From Betaproteobacteria bacterium (GTDB lineage: Bacteria; Pseudomonadota; Gammaproteobacteria; Burkholderiales; Burkholderiaceae), in assembly GCA_009921765.1 (NCBI GenBank), contig RFXC01000015.1, positions 1 to 31,929 on the forward strand: a stretch of DNA of 31,929 nucleotides, written 5' to 3'. The notes under the pieces are model-generated. The model was not told where the DNA came from, made no database searches, and saw only the letters and a list, made by a program, of their open reading frames with translations. This document shows positions 16,494-25,644 of the stretch, piece by piece (the first letter of the stretch is position 1; each line of letters starts with the position of its first letter). A program made the translations under genes and the position numbers.

Positions 16494-17318
16494 ATGGCGA
16501 TGTTGAGCTTCGAAAGAAAATATCGAGTGCGTGGAGGCACGCTGCTCGGAGGCGACCTGTTCGATTTCTGGGTGGGTCCGTTCTACGTGGGTTTCTTTGG
16601 TATCACCACGGTGTTTTTCACCTTCGTGGGCACTGCGCTCATTCTTTACGGCGCTGCCATCGGCGGCACCTGGAATCTGTGGCAGATCAATATCGCGCCG
16701 CCGGATCTGAAATACGGATTGGGGCTGGCACCGCTCAAGGAGGGCGGGCTCTGGCAGATCATCACGGTCTGTGCCATTGGCGCGTTTGGCTCCTGGGCGC
16801 TGCGCGAGGTTGAAATTTCCCGAAAGCTCGGCATGGGATATCACGTGCCCGTGGCCTTCAGCTTCGCGATCTTCGCTTATGTCACGTTGGTGGTGATCCG
16901 GCCGATTCTGCTGGGTGCCTGGGGTCACGGCTTTCCCTACGGCATTCTCAGTCACCTCGACTGGGTCTCCAATGTGGGCTACCAGTATCTGCACTTTCAC
17001 TACAACCCGGCGCACATGATTGCGGTGTCGCTGTTCTTCACCACCGCGCTTGCGCTTGCCATGCACGGCGGCCTGATCCTGTCCTCCACCAACCCGGCCA
17101 AGGGTGAACTGGTGAAGACGCCCGAGCACGAAGACTCCTTCTTTCGCGACATCATCGGCTACTCGGTGGGCACGCTCGGCATTCACCGGCTGGGTCTGTT
17201 CCTTGCGCTGTCAGCAGTGTTCTTCAGTGCGGTGTGCATCGTAATCAGCGGGCCGTTCTGGACCCGTGGCTGGCCCGAGTGGTGGGGCTGGTGGCTGCGG
17301 CTGCCGATCTGGTCCTGA
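16494..17318 (+). CDS. pufL: Photosynthetic reaction centre L subunit
   Basis: PufL is one of the two core subunits of the type-II reaction centre. The 274-residue protein begins [17 protein letters not shown]. With the first Met removed, numbering matches Rhodobacter sphaeroides: His153, His168, His173 (special-pair ligand), and the iron ligands His190 and His230 are all present. Position 166 is His, where R. sphaeroides has Asn (LHFHYNPAH). Five membrane helices are visible. GGGAGG lies ahead of the ATG, and the gene ends 13 bases before pufM. Confidence 0.98.
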   Translation: MAMLSFERKYRVRGGTLLGGDLFDFWVGPFYVGFFGITTVFFTFVGTALILYGAAIGGTWNLWQINIAPPDLKYGLGLAPLKEGGLWQIITVCAIGAFGSWALREVEISRKLGMGYHVPVAFSFAIFAYVTLVVIRPILLGAWGHGFPYGILSHLDWVSNVGYQYLHFHYNPAHMIAVSLFFTTALALAMHGGLILSSTNPAKGELVKTPEHEDSFFRDIIGYSVGTLGIHRLGLFLALSAVFFSAVCIVISGPFWTRGWPEWWGWWLRLPIWS

Positions 17319-17331
17319 CGGGAGACTTTCA

Positions 17332-18321
17332 ATGAAAACAACACTGTTTCCGGTCCCCTACTACCAGAACCTTTTCACCAAGGTTCGGGTCGATGCGCCG
17401 ACATACCCAGGTGTCCCGCTTGAGCGCGAGCGCGATACCGCCGAACGCACGGGCGGCATTCACGTGCAGGCGCTCGCCTGGTTCGGCAATGCCCAGATCG
17501 GTCCGATCTACCTCGGTTTTCTGGGCGTGGCCGCGCTCATTTTCTTTGTGATCGGTTTTACCGCCATCGGCTGGAACATGCTGGTGCAGGTGAACTACAG
17601 TCCGATCGAGTTCGTGAAGCAGCTCTTCTGGCTGTCGGTCGATCCGCCATCGCCCAAGTACGGCCTGCGCCTGCCGCCCATGAACGAAGGTGGCTGGTGG
17701 TTGTTCTCGGGCTTCTTCATCACCGTATCCATTCTTCTCTGGTGGGCCCGGGTGTATCGGCGGGCACGCGCACTGGGTCTGGGCACGCACATCGCCTGGG
17801 GGTTTGCGGCGGCCATCTGGCTGTTTCTGGTGCTGGGCTTTTTCCGGCCGGTGCTGATGGGCTCGTGGTCAGAGGCCGTGCCGTTTGGAATCTTCTCCCA
17901 CCTCGACTGGACCACAGCGTTCTCGCTTCGCTACGGAAACCTGTTCTACAACCCGTTCCACATGTTGTCGATCGCCTTCCTGTATGGCTCGGCCCTGTTG
18001 TTTGCGATGCATGCGGCCACCATCCTGGCGGTTGGCCGTTACGGCGGCGAGCGCGAGATCGAGCAGATCTATGACCGGGGAACGGCAAGCGAACGCGCAG
18101 CGCTCTTCTGGCGCTGGACCATGGGCTTCAACGCCACCATGGAGTCGATTCATCGCTGGGCGTGGTGGTTTGCGGTGCTCACCTGCATCACCGGCGGCAT
18201 CGGCATCCTGCTCACCGGCACGGTGGTCGACAACTGGTATCTGTGGGCGGTCAAGCACGGCGTCGCGCCCGCCTATCCCGAGATCTGGGGCCCGGTCCCT
18301 GATCCCTCGGTTGCGAAATAA
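17332..18321 (+). CDS. pufM: Photosynthetic reaction centre M subunit
   Basis: PufM pairs with PufL to hold the bacteriochlorophyll, bacteriopheophytin, quinone and iron cofactors. The 329-residue protein has the special-pair ligand in LFYNPFHML (His210, equivalent to M202 of R. sphaeroides), iron ligands in FAMHAAT and ESIHRW, and [15 protein letters not shown] carrying the Glu ligand. The start at 17332 follows GGGAG; a longer frame from 17266 only overlaps pufL. The N-terminus ([15 protein letters not shown]) is about seven residues longer than in R. sphaeroides. The C-terminus extends to [11 protein letters not shown], typical of species with a bound PufC. Confidence 0.98.
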   Translation: MKTTLFPVPYYQNLFTKVRVDAPTYPGVPLERERDTAERTGGIHVQALAWFGNAQIGPIYLGFLGVAALIFFVIGFTAIGWNMLVQVNYSPIEFVKQLFWLSVDPPSPKYGLRLPPMNEGGWWLFSGFFITVSILLWWARVYRRARALGLGTHIAWGFAAAIWLFLVLGFFRPVLMGSWSEAVPFGIFSHLDWTTAFSLRYGNLFYNPFHMLSIAFLYGSALLFAMHAATILAVGRYGGEREIEQIYDRGTASERAALFWRWTMGFNATMESIHRWAWWFAVLTCITGGIGILLTGTVVDNWYLWAVKHGVAPAYPEIWGPVPDPSVAK

Positions 18322-18333
18322 CAGGAGCCCGAC

Positions 18334-19410
18334 ATGGCGTACTTCCGAATCGCCCTGGTCGCCGCCGCAGGTGTCCTGGCGAGCGCGTTGCTCGCAGGCT
18401 GCGAGCGCTTGCCTATGGACACCAATCAGATCGGCTTTCGCGGTACCGGCATGGAGAAGGTGACCAATCCAAGGATTCAGGCGGCCAATGCCTCGCGCCA
18501 CGAGGCTCCCCCAGCGCTTGATCCCGCTGATTCCAGCGGTCCGAAGGCGGCCCAGGTCTACCAGAACGTGAAGGTGCTAGGTCATCTGAGCGTCGGTGAA
18601 TTCACCCGCACAATGATTGCAATGAGCAACTGGGTGGCGCCCGAGCAGGGCTGCGTCTATTGCCATAACCCGGCAAATTTTGCCGATGACTCGATGCAGA
18701 CCAAGGTTGTTTCGCGTCGCATGCTGCAGATGACGCAGGAGATCAACGGCAACTGGAAGAACCACGTCGCCGATACCGGGGTCACCTGCTACACCTGCCA
18801 TCGCGGAAAGAACGTGCCCGAGTACAAGTGGTACGCCGATCCACCGGCACCCACCGCAGGCCGCATGCTTGGCAACGACTTTGGCCAGAACAAGGCTGGC
18901 AAGGCCTCGGTCGGTAATTCATCGCTACCCTACGATCCCTTCACGCCCTACCTTCTGGGCAAGGACGAGATCCGCGTCACGGCCACCACAGCGCTGCCGG
19001 TCAATGCGCAGGTGCCGCTCAAGCAGGCCGAGGTCACGCATGGACTGATGGTCCATATGTCGGAGGGCCTGGGCGTGGGCTGTGTGCATTGCCACAACAC
19101 GCGCGCGTTTGCCGAGTGGAGTCAGAGCCCCCCCGCGCGGGTTCAGGCCTGGCACGGTATCCGAATGGTTCGTGACCTGAACAACGTGTTCATGGTGCCG
19201 CTCACCCCGGGGCAGCCCAAGGAGCGCTTGGGCCGCACCGGTGATATTGCCAAGATCAACTGCGCGACCTGCCATCAAGGAGCCAACAAGCCGTTGAACG
19301 GCGCGAAGATGCTCACTGCGCATCCGGAGCTTGCGAAGCCTCCGGGCGCAACGGTGCGCACATCGGCGCTGCAAGCGGGCCAATCAACACCCGAGGCGCG
19401 GACCCAGTAA
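18334..19410 (+). CDS. pufC: Tetraheme reaction-centre cytochrome c subunit
   Basis: PufC sits on the periplasmic face of the reaction centre and re-reduces the oxidised special pair. The 358-residue precursor is a lipoprotein: hydrophobic signal with lipobox LAGC (Cys23). Four haem-binding motifs are present: CVYCH (107-111), CYTCH (152-156), CVHCH (250-254) and CATCH (310-314). CAGGAG lies ahead of the ATG, 12 bases after pufM. The tail after the fourth haem is Ala/Thr/Pro-rich and non-conserved. It is the last gene before the terminator near 19600. Confidence 0.97.
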   Translation: MAYFRIALVAAAGVLASALLAGCERLPMDTNQIGFRGTGMEKVTNPRIQAANASRHEAPPALDPADSSGPKAAQVYQNVKVLGHLSVGEFTRTMIAMSNWVAPEQGCVYCHNPANFADDSMQTKVVSRRMLQMTQEINGNWKNHVADTGVTCYTCHRGKNVPEYKWYADPPAPTAGRMLGNDFGQNKAGKASVGNSSLPYDPFTPYLLGKDEIRVTATTALPVNAQVPLKQAEVTHGLMVHMSEGLGVGCVHCHNTRAFAEWSQSPPARVQAWHGIRMVRDLNNVFMVPLTPGQPKERLGRTGDIAKINCATCHQGANKPLNGAKMLTAHPELAKPPGATVRTSALQAGQSTPEARTQ

Positions 19411-19523
19411 CGCGAGACCCAATCACCCCCGGGTGCACGGAGCCGCGCTGCGGCGGTGCCGCCGGGGCCACCCCAACAACCCAGGAGGCGCACACAAAAC
19501 CTTCGGTACCGGACTTCAGGCAG

Positions 19524-19538
19524 GACCCAGACTGGGTC
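19524..19538. repeat. 15-base perfect palindrome
   Basis: GACCCAG-A-CTGGGTC is a perfect 7-bp inverted repeat around one central base. The tiny centre makes an RNA hairpin unlikely and a protein-binding operator more likely. It lies 178 bases before the TctC gene and upstream of the terminator. Confidence 0.4.
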
Positions 19539-19595
19539 AGGCCGACAGTTTTGGCACAGTGTTTCATTCCTACCCATCCTCCGGTGTCTCGTGCC

Positions 19596-19629
19596 AGACG
19601 CCCCCGGTCTTCGGGTGGCGTCTTTTTTT
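19596..19629 (+). terminator. Rho-independent terminator of the puf operon
   Basis: AGACGCC-CCCG, a 5-base loop, CGGG-T-GGCGTCT (11 bp with one bulged T) is followed directly by a run of seven T. This is a textbook intrinsic terminator on the plus strand, 186 bases after the pufC stop, and should end transcripts that begin at bchC or upstream. Confidence 0.9.
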
Positions 19630-19715
19630 GTGCGCCGGGCGCGCGAGACAGATGCATGGACGATGCGGGCTTCCGCGGTAGAGTCCCGAATCCTTGCAAA
19701 CATGGAGAGCCGACG

Positions 19716-20729
19716 ATGCCCTCGACCGCTTTCGCGCAGTCCACGCTCCGCCCTGCGCGGTGGCGCCCGCTTCATGTGATTGCAGCCCTCGTGCTGTCGG
19801 CGCTCGCGGTGACGCCGCTCGCCGCACAGACCCGCTATCCCGACCGGCCAATCCGATTCGTGGTGCCGTATGCGCCCGGCGGTGGAACCGACATCCTGGC
19901 TCGCGCAGTGGCGCCGCGCCTGAGTGCCGCGCTGGGGCAGCCCGTTGTGGTTGAGAACCGGCCGGGAGCGGGCGGCAACATCGGCGCCGATCTGGTTGCC
20001 AAATCGCCCGCTGACGGCTCGGTGCTGCTCCTTGGCGCCAACACCATGCCGATCAACGCGAGCCTTCAGAAGCTGCCCTTCGACCTCCTGAAGGATTTCA
20101 GCGCGGTCGCGATGATGGCCTCGGCGCCGATGGCGCTGGTGGTGCATCCCTCGGTGCAGGCTCGTACAGTCCAGGAATTCATTGCGCTTGCCCGGTCTGC
20201 GCCCGGGCGGCTGAATTACTCCAACCCGGGGAGCGGAACGCCCCAGCATCTGGCGGCAGCGCTCTTTTCGCAGATGGCTGGCGTCGACATCACGCATGTC
20301 GTCTACAAGGGTGGCGGGCCAGCAATCAATGATCTGGTGGGTGGCCAGACGCAGGCGGCGTTCCTCACCCTGGCGTCGGTCAAGCAGCATATCGAAAGCG
20401 CGCGCCTCCGGGCCCTCGCTGTCGCGCCGGCCGAGCGCTCGCGAGCCATGCCCGACTTGCCGACGGTGGCCGAGGCGGGTGTTCCCGGCTATGCCGTGGA
20501 TCTCTGGTACGGCGTGTTTGCACCCGCGGGGACGGCTTCCGATATCGTCAGCCTTCTCAACCAGACCATCAATGCGCAGATGCAAAGCGCCGAGGTTCAG
20601 GAGCGCATGAACACGCTGGGGTTTCAGGCCTGGACCGGACCGCCACAGCTGCTTGCCGAGCAGTTGCGTCGCGATCTGGTCCAGTATGCAGACATCGTCA
20701 GGCGAGGCAACATTCGGCCCGAGCAGTAG
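19716..20729 (+). CDS. Tripartite tricarboxylate transporter family binding protein (TctC/Bug)
   Basis: This periplasmic solute-binding protein of the Bug/TctC family has 337 residues. A signal peptide with an AALVLSALAVTPLAA core ends near residue 37, followed by the family opening YPDRPIRFVVPYAPGGGTDILAR and then VVENRPGAGGNIGA and YSNPGSGTPQHLAA, which line the ligand site. The start at 19716 is chosen because of the GGAGAG site and the signal peptide. No TctA/TctB membrane genes are nearby, which is usual for the many orphan Bug proteins of Burkholderiales. The ligand, probably a carboxylate, cannot be read. It likely forms an operon with the following PrpD-like gene. Confidence 0.9.
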   Translation: MPSTAFAQSTLRPARWRPLHVIAALVLSALAVTPLAAQTRYPDRPIRFVVPYAPGGGTDILARAVAPRLSAALGQPVVVENRPGAGGNIGADLVAKSPADGSVLLLGANTMPINASLQKLPFDLLKDFSAVAMMASAPMALVVHPSVQARTVQEFIALARSAPGRLNYSNPGSGTPQHLAAALFSQMAGVDITHVVYKGGGPAINDLVGGQTQAAFLTLASVKQHIESARLRALAVAPAERSRAMPDLPTVAEAGVPGYAVDLWYGVFAPAGTASDIVSLLNQTINAQMQSAEVQERMNTLGFQAWTGPPQLLAEQLRRDLVQYADIVRRGNIRPEQ

Positions 20730-20788
20730 GGATCTGCGGCGACCACCACCAGCGCGGCTGAACCTCAACTGAACGCGTAAATACCAAC

Positions 20789-22186
20789 ATGGCCGAACCG
20801 CATCCTTCCGTTGTGTTGCCGCTTACCCGGATTTATGCCGAATTCGCCGCCGAGATGGCGGGTCGTACCCTGCCCGAAGCGGTTCGCCGGGTGGCAATCC
20901 TGGGCTTCACCGACGCATTGGGCGTGATGCTCGCCGGGGCGCGCGAGCCCGCAGTCGTGCGGCTGTCGGACTGGGTGGTCGAGCAGGGCGGGGCGCCGAG
21001 ATGCTGGCTGGTCAGTCGCGCTGATCGCACCCATGCAAGCCAGTCGGCGCTGGTCAATGCCACCGCTGCGCACGCGCTTGACTACGATGACTTCGCGTTT
21101 TCGAACCACCCCAGCGCGGTGCTGGTTCCGGCAATTCTGGCTGCGGCCGAAAGTGTGGGGGCAAACGGTGCTCGAATGCTGCGCGCGTACGCCGCCGGCT
21201 ATGAGGTCTGGGCCGATGCCTTTCTGCGCGAACCCGATCTGTACTACGACAAGGGGTGGCATCCCACGGCCGTGCTCGGGCCGCTCGGGGCCGCGGTCGC
21301 GGCTGGGGTCGTCTGGGGCCTGTCGGCGGCGCAGATGTCGGATGCGCTCGCGCTGGCGGCGTCGAGCGCCGGTGGCGTATTCGAAAACTTTGGCACCATG
21401 GCAAAGCCCTGGCATGGTGGCCGTGCTGCAAGCGTGGGCGTTCAGGCTGCCGGGCTTGCGCGCGCGGGGCTGACAGCCTCGCCGAGCGCGATCGAGGGCG
21501 GACGCGGCCTTCTGAAAGCACTCTCTCCTGCGGGGAGGGTAGACCTGAGCACCGCCATGCCAGCCGGATGGCGCTCGGAAAAGCTCGGCCTCAACATCAA
21601 GAAGTATCCGGTGGTGGGCGCCGCGCAGCGCGGGATCGATGCAGCCCTCGCCCTGCGGTCAGCGCAGGCGCCCGATCCGGACCGCATCACTTCCATCGTG
21701 GCCCACGTAAGCGTGCGGCATGCGGCGGTCATGCCCTATGCCCTGCCTCAGGACAGCCTGCAGGCCAAATTCAGCCTGCCCTTTGCGGTGAGCGCAGCAC
21801 TCGTCCATGGCGCGGTGGGCTTCAGCGAGTTGCGAGACGAGGTGGTTCTCAGCCCGGTCATGCAGCGGTTGATGGCTTGCACACAACTCGTCACGACCGA
21901 AGCGTTTGAGCCGGGATGGCGGGACGCTGCGCCGTTTGATCAGATCTTCGTGCACCTGAGTGATGGCAGCGTGCTTGAATCACCGCAGGTGCGGCGTGCT
22001 GCCGGCCACGCCGACACGCCCCTGTCACCCTCAGCCATTCTGGACAAGTTTCTCGGATGCACGCGGCATGCAGGGGTTGCCGATGATCGTGCGCTTGCTC
22101 TGTACGAGCAACTCCAGACGCTCGATCAGATCGATCACGTCGGGGCGCTCTGTTTGCCCGTGGTGGGCCCGACTCGGGCCGCCTGA
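20789..22186 (+). CDS. MmgE/PrpD family protein
   Basis: This 465-residue protein belongs to the MmgE/PrpD family, whose known members are 2-methylcitrate dehydratase and cis-aconitate decarboxylase. Typical parts are NATAAHALDYDDF near the N-terminus, KGWHPTAVLGPLGAA, and FENFGTMAKPWHGGRAA followed by IKKYPVVGAAQ. Many relatives act on other, unknown carboxylic acids, and the lack of methylcitrate-cycle genes nearby argues against a prpD name. It follows the TctC gene by 59 bases and precedes the deacetylase-like gene by 18. No clear ribosome site precedes the ATG. Confidence 0.88.
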   Translation: MAEPHPSVVLPLTRIYAEFAAEMAGRTLPEAVRRVAILGFTDALGVMLAGAREPAVVRLSDWVVEQGGAPRCWLVSRADRTHASQSALVNATAAHALDYDDFAFSNHPSAVLVPAILAAAESVGANGARMLRAYAAGYEVWADAFLREPDLYYDKGWHPTAVLGPLGAAVAAGVVWGLSAAQMSDALALAASSAGGVFENFGTMAKPWHGGRAASVGVQAAGLARAGLTASPSAIEGGRGLLKALSPAGRVDLSTAMPAGWRSEKLGLNIKKYPVVGAAQRGIDAALALRSAQAPDPDRITSIVAHVSVRHAAVMPYALPQDSLQAKFSLPFAVSAALVHGAVGFSELRDEVVLSPVMQRLMACTQLVTTEAFEPGWRDAAPFDQIFVHLSDGSVLESPQVRRAAGHADTPLSPSAILDKFLGCTRHAGVADDRALALYEQLQTLDQIDHVGALCLPVVGPTRAA

Positions 22187-22204
22187 CTGTTCCGGAGACT
22201 CGCC

Positions 22205-24118
22205 ATGTCTTCCATTCGTGACTTCGTCCGCTATGCACCTGTGACCTCGCGTCCACCCATCCGCTGGCCTGGCGGCAAGCGACTCGCTGTCTGGATCGTG
22301 CCCAACATCGAGTTCTATGAGTACACCCCGCCTCCGGCAATCGGTCGAGAAACATGGGACCGCGTTCCGGTTCATCCCGATGTTCGCGAATACGGATTCC
22401 GCGACTATGGCAACCGGGTCGGGCTGTGGCGGATGGACGAGGTGCTGCAGCAGTATCCGGTACGGCCCACCATCTCGCTCAATCTGGCTCTCCTGGACCA
22501 CTTTCCCGAGATCGCATCGCTCATTCGCGAGCGTGGCTGGGACGTGATGAGCCACGGTCTCTACAACACGCGTTTTCTTTACGGCATGGACGAAGCCGCC
22601 GAGCGTGCCTTTTACCGCGACAACATCGACAGCCTCATGCGACACACCGGAATGTCGCTCAAAGGCATTCTCACGCCGGCCATCACCAACACCACCCGGA
22701 CCCCGGCGCTGATTGCCGAGTCGGGCATGCTCTATCACGCCGACTGGGTGCATGACGATGTGCCGGTGCCCATTCGGGTCGAGGGTCACCGGCTGATTTC
22801 GCTGCCGTATTCGTATGACCTGAACGACGCGCCGCTATGGGATGGGCGGCCGTACGGCGGCCGGTATTTCGTGCAAGCCTGTCTCGATGCCTTCGACCGA
22901 CTCTATGCGGAGAGCGAAAGCGGAGGCCGCGTCTTCTGCATCGCGCTCCACCCTTACCAGATCGGTCAGCCTCACCATATCGGGCATCTTCGCCAGATCC
23001 TCGACCACATTTGTGCCCGGTCTGGCGTGTGGTTTGCAACCGCAGCCGAGATGGCAGAGCACTATCTCGAGCATGACTACGCCGCGCACTGGGCGCATGC
23101 CGAGGAGGTTGAAGCGAGGCGGCGCGACCGGGCGCTGGCGCGACCAACCGTGTCGGTTCGAGGCGACTTCGGTCCGCCGCCCCCTGCAGGCCCTTGGCCC
23201 GGCGTTCGTCAACCGGGCTACGACCATCCCCATCTCTCGTGGGAGCCGCTACCGGCGCGCCCGCCGCTTCGCTGGGAGGCGCCAGGCCAGCTGGCCGTGG
23301 TGCCGCTCCTGATTCTTGAGGCCTATGAGGATCCGCTGCCAGCCAACTGGCCGCAGCTCCGTAGCGTAGGCGGCGGGCTGATTCGTGACTTCCCCAATAT
23401 TTCCAGGGTGTCAACGCGTGAGTACGGGCACCGGGTTGGCATCTTCCGTCTGCTTGAGGCCCTGCGGGCGCGCGGCATGCGTCCCACTGTGGCGATTGAT
23501 GCGCTCAGCGCCGAGCTGTACCCCGATCTGGTGGACCGCCTGCAGGCCGATGGCGCCGAGTTCATCGCGCACGGGCTGTCGATCACGCGACCGCAGTCGA
23601 GCCAGATGAGCGTTGCGTCAGAGCGGGCCTACATTGCCGAGACGCTGGCGCGGCTGGAGGCCTGCGCCATTCGGCCACGCGGCTGGTTCAGTCCCGACTA
23701 TGGCGAGTCGACCGTCACCCCGCAGCTGATTGACGAGCAGGGGTTGTCTTACCTCAGCGACTGGGCCAACGACGAGCAGCCCTATGAAATGAACACGCCG
23801 GGGCGTTTGATGGCGACACCGCTCTGGGCCGATTTTGATGACCAGACGGTGTTGATCAACCGGATGTGCAATCTCGACATGTTCGAAGATCACTTCATCA
23901 AGGCCCTCACGCAGCTTGATCGCGACGCGCGCCGGTCGGCGCGTCTCTTTCATTTCTGTGTGCGACCGTGGGTGATGGGGGCGCCCCTTCGAATTGCCAG
24001 TTTCGAGCGGGTGCTGGATCATGCACTGAGTCTTGAAAGCGTATGGACCCCGCGGCTGGGTGAAGTGGTTGATGCGACCCGTGCAGCCTGGGCTCCTCCC
24101 CGTATCCGTCATGATTGA
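22205..24118 (+). CDS. Tandem two-domain polysaccharide deacetylase/PuuE-like protein
   Basis: One frame of 637 residues encodes two NodB/PuuE-like domains (about 1-300 and 335-630). Both repeat the same order of motifs: WPGGKRLAVW / WEAPGQLAVV, EYGFRDYGNRVGLWRMDEVL / EYGHRVGIFRLLEAL, RPTISLNLALL / RPTVAIDALSA, SHGLYNTR (His117) / AHGLSITR (His456), and PAITNTTRTPALI / PDYGESTVTPQLI. The usual Asp-Asp and H-x3-H metal ligands of NodB enzymes are not seen, as in allantoinase PuuE, so a metal-free hydrolysis of a cyclic amide is conceivable. Relatives are normally single-domain; this is a duplication and fusion. GGAGA lies before the ATG, and the 3' end overlaps the next ATPase gene by 8 bases. 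Confidence 0.85.
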   Translation: MSSIRDFVRYAPVTSRPPIRWPGGKRLAVWIVPNIEFYEYTPPPAIGRETWDRVPVHPDVREYGFRDYGNRVGLWRMDEVLQQYPVRPTISLNLALLDHFPEIASLIRERGWDVMSHGLYNTRFLYGMDEAAERAFYRDNIDSLMRHTGMSLKGILTPAITNTTRTPALIAESGMLYHADWVHDDVPVPIRVEGHRLISLPYSYDLNDAPLWDGRPYGGRYFVQACLDAFDRLYAESESGGRVFCIALHPYQIGQPHHIGHLRQILDHICARSGVWFATAAEMAEHYLEHDYAAHWAHAEEVEARRRDRALARPTVSVRGDFGPPPPAGPWPGVRQPGYDHPHLSWEPLPARPPLRWEAPGQLAVVPLLILEAYEDPLPANWPQLRSVGGGLIRDFPNISRVSTREYGHRVGIFRLLEALRARGMRPTVAIDALSAELYPDLVDRLQADGAEFIAHGLSITRPQSSQMSVASERAYIAETLARLEACAIRPRGWFSPDYGESTVTPQLIDEQGLSYLSDWANDEQPYEMNTPGRLMATPLWADFDDQTVLINRMCNLDMFEDHFIKALTQLDRDARRSARLFHFCVRPWVMGAPLRIASFERVLDHALSLESVWTPRLGEVVDATRAAWAPPRIRHD

Positions 24119-24887
24119 GCTCGAACAGGTCGAAAAAACATTTGGTACCGGCGACAGCGCGGTGCACGCGTTGCGGCCTACCGATCTTGCTGTCCCGGCG
24201 GGCAAGGTATTTGGGCTTCTCGGTTTTTCGGGTGCCGGCAAGAGCACGCTCCTGCGGCTCATCAATCGTCTAGAAGAGCCTTCGGCGGGGCGAATCCGCG
24301 TGGCCGGTCAGGACCTCACCGATCTGTCAGCGGCCGAGCTTCGCGAGGCGCGCCGGCAGGTCGGCATGATCTTCCAGCAGTTCAATCTGCTCAGCAGCCG
24401 CACCGCGCTTGAAAACGTCAGCTTCGCGCTCGAGGTGGCCGGGGTGGCGGGCGCACGCCGGCGCGAGCGTGCTCGGGAGGCGCTCGCTGCGGTGGGACTG
24501 AGCGATAAGGAGTCGAGCTACCCGGCGCAGCTGTCGGGCGGCCAGAAACAGCGGGTGGCCATTGCGCGGGCGCTCGCGACCGAGCCGCGAATTCTCCTCA
24601 GTGACGAGGCCACCTCGGCGCTTGATCCGCACACTGCCCTGTCCATCCTCCGGCTTCTCAAGCAACTGAACCGTGAACGTGGAATGACGATGGTGCTGGT
24701 CACCCACGACATCAAGGTGGCGCACTATCTCTGCGAGCATGCTGTGGTGCTGGAAAAAGGGCGCGTGGTGGATCGGATCGACATGGCGAACCCCGCGCCG
24801 GTGAGCGCACTGGGTCGTTTCTTTTTCGAGACCGCACGCGGCTGGACCGACCAGACCGAGTTGCCTCAGGAGGACGATCTCGCATGA
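24111..24887 (+). CDS. metN: ABC transporter ATPase, MetN-like
   Basis: This is the ATP-binding subunit of a MetNIQ-type importer. Walker A is GFSGAGKS (38-45), the Q-loop is in FQQFNLLSSRT, the signature is LSGGQ (141-145), and Walker B is ILLSDEATSALD. The opening MIELEQVEKTFGTG is typical. At 258 residues it stops soon after the nucleotide-binding domain and lacks the C-terminal regulatory (NIL) domain of E. coli MetN (343 residues), so it should lack methionine feedback by that route. The ATG overlaps the end of the preceding gene by 8 bases, and its stop overlaps the permease start. The substrate may be methionine or another ligand. Confidence 0.88.
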   Translation: MIELEQVEKTFGTGDSAVHALRPTDLAVPAGKVFGLLGFSGAGKSTLLRLINRLEEPSAGRIRVAGQDLTDLSAAELREARRQVGMIFQQFNLLSSRTALENVSFALEVAGVAGARRRERAREALAAVGLSDKESSYPAQLSGGQKQRVAIARALATEPRILLSDEATSALDPHTALSILRLLKQLNRERGMTMVLVTHDIKVAHYLCEHAVVLEKGRVVDRIDMANPAPVSALGRFFFETARGWTDQTELPQEDDLA

Positions 24888-25561
24888 CGCCGGCCACGCT
24901 CTTCGACGCACTGGTGCAGTTTGGTCCCGACCTCTGGAAGGCCACCACTGACACTTTTCTGATGGTGGGGGTCACGCTCATGGCGGCGGTGCTGCTTGGC
25001 ACGCCGCTCGGCGTCCTGCTCTTCAGCACCTCTTCCGGGGGGCTTTTCCCGCGGCCGCTACTGAACGGCATCGCCAGCTATCTGGTCAACGTTCTCCGCT
25101 CGTTTCCGTTCATCATTCTGCTGGTGCTGCTGATCCCGTTTTCGCGCATTGTCGTGGGCACCAGCATCGGGCCGCGGGCTGCTGCGGTGGCCTTGTCCTT
25201 CGCGGTCATTCCGTATTTTGCGCGGCTGGTCGAGCAGAACCTGCGCGATGTGCCGCGCGGCATGATCGAAATGGCGCGCGCATGCGGCGCGAGCCCGCTT
25301 CAGATCGTTTCCCGGGTGCTGTTGCCGGAGGCGTTGCCGGCCATTCTGGGCAGCCTCACGGTCACCGCCACCGGCTTCATCGCCTACTCGGCGGTGGCAG
25401 GTGCGGTCGGTGCCGGCGGTCTGGGTGATCTCGCGATCCGATACGGGTACTATCGATTTGAAACCGCGGTGATGATCTGGTGCGTAATCATCATGTTCGT
25501 GCTGGTGCAGTGCACCCAGTATCTGGGCGACTGGCTGGTACGCCGCAGCGACCGCCGCTAG
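24884..25561 (+). CDS. metI: ABC transporter permease, MetI-like
   Basis: This 225-residue permease has five hydrophobic helices and the cytoplasmic coupling loop with EMARACGASPLQIVSRVLLP. VNVLRSFPFIILLVLLIPF and AYSAVAGAVGAGGLGDLAIR are characteristic of MetI. It is coupled to metN by an ATGA overlap, with AGGAGG upstream, and the binding-protein gene follows after 83 bases, giving the standard metNIQ order. Confidence 0.93.
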   Translation: MTPATLFDALVQFGPDLWKATTDTFLMVGVTLMAAVLLGTPLGVLLFSTSSGGLFPRPLLNGIASYLVNVLRSFPFIILLVLLIPFSRIVVGTSIGPRAAAVALSFAVIPYFARLVEQNLRDVPRGMIEMARACGASPLQIVSRVLLPEALPAILGSLTVTATGFIAYSAVAGAVGAGGLGDLAIRYGYYRFETAVMIWCVIIMFVLVQCTQYLGDWLVRRSDRR

Positions 25562-25644
25562 CGCAGGGACGGTTGCGCCTTGCGCTCCAGATCCCTTGCC
25601 GGCGACACTTTCATTTTCACGACGCCCATCTACGGAGACCCAAC

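Larger units (their letters stand above)
19411..19715. other. Intergenic region between pufC and the TctC gene
   Basis: This 305-base stretch holds no convincing gene; the frames that cross it lack family likeness and a ribosome site. It contains a small GC-rich hairpin (CGGCG-N4-CGCCG at 19451-19464), a 15-base palindrome (19524-19538) and an intrinsic terminator (19596-19629). It marks the border between the photosynthesis cluster and the transporter region. Confidence 0.7.

Noticed and set aside
17266..17331. N-terminal extension of pufM into pufL
   Set aside because: Family sequence and ribosome site support the ATG at 17332.
19552..19566. Sigma-54-like TGGCAC-N4-TTTCA sequence
   Set aside because: The -12 element lacks the nearly invariant GC, and a strong terminator lies between it and the next gene.
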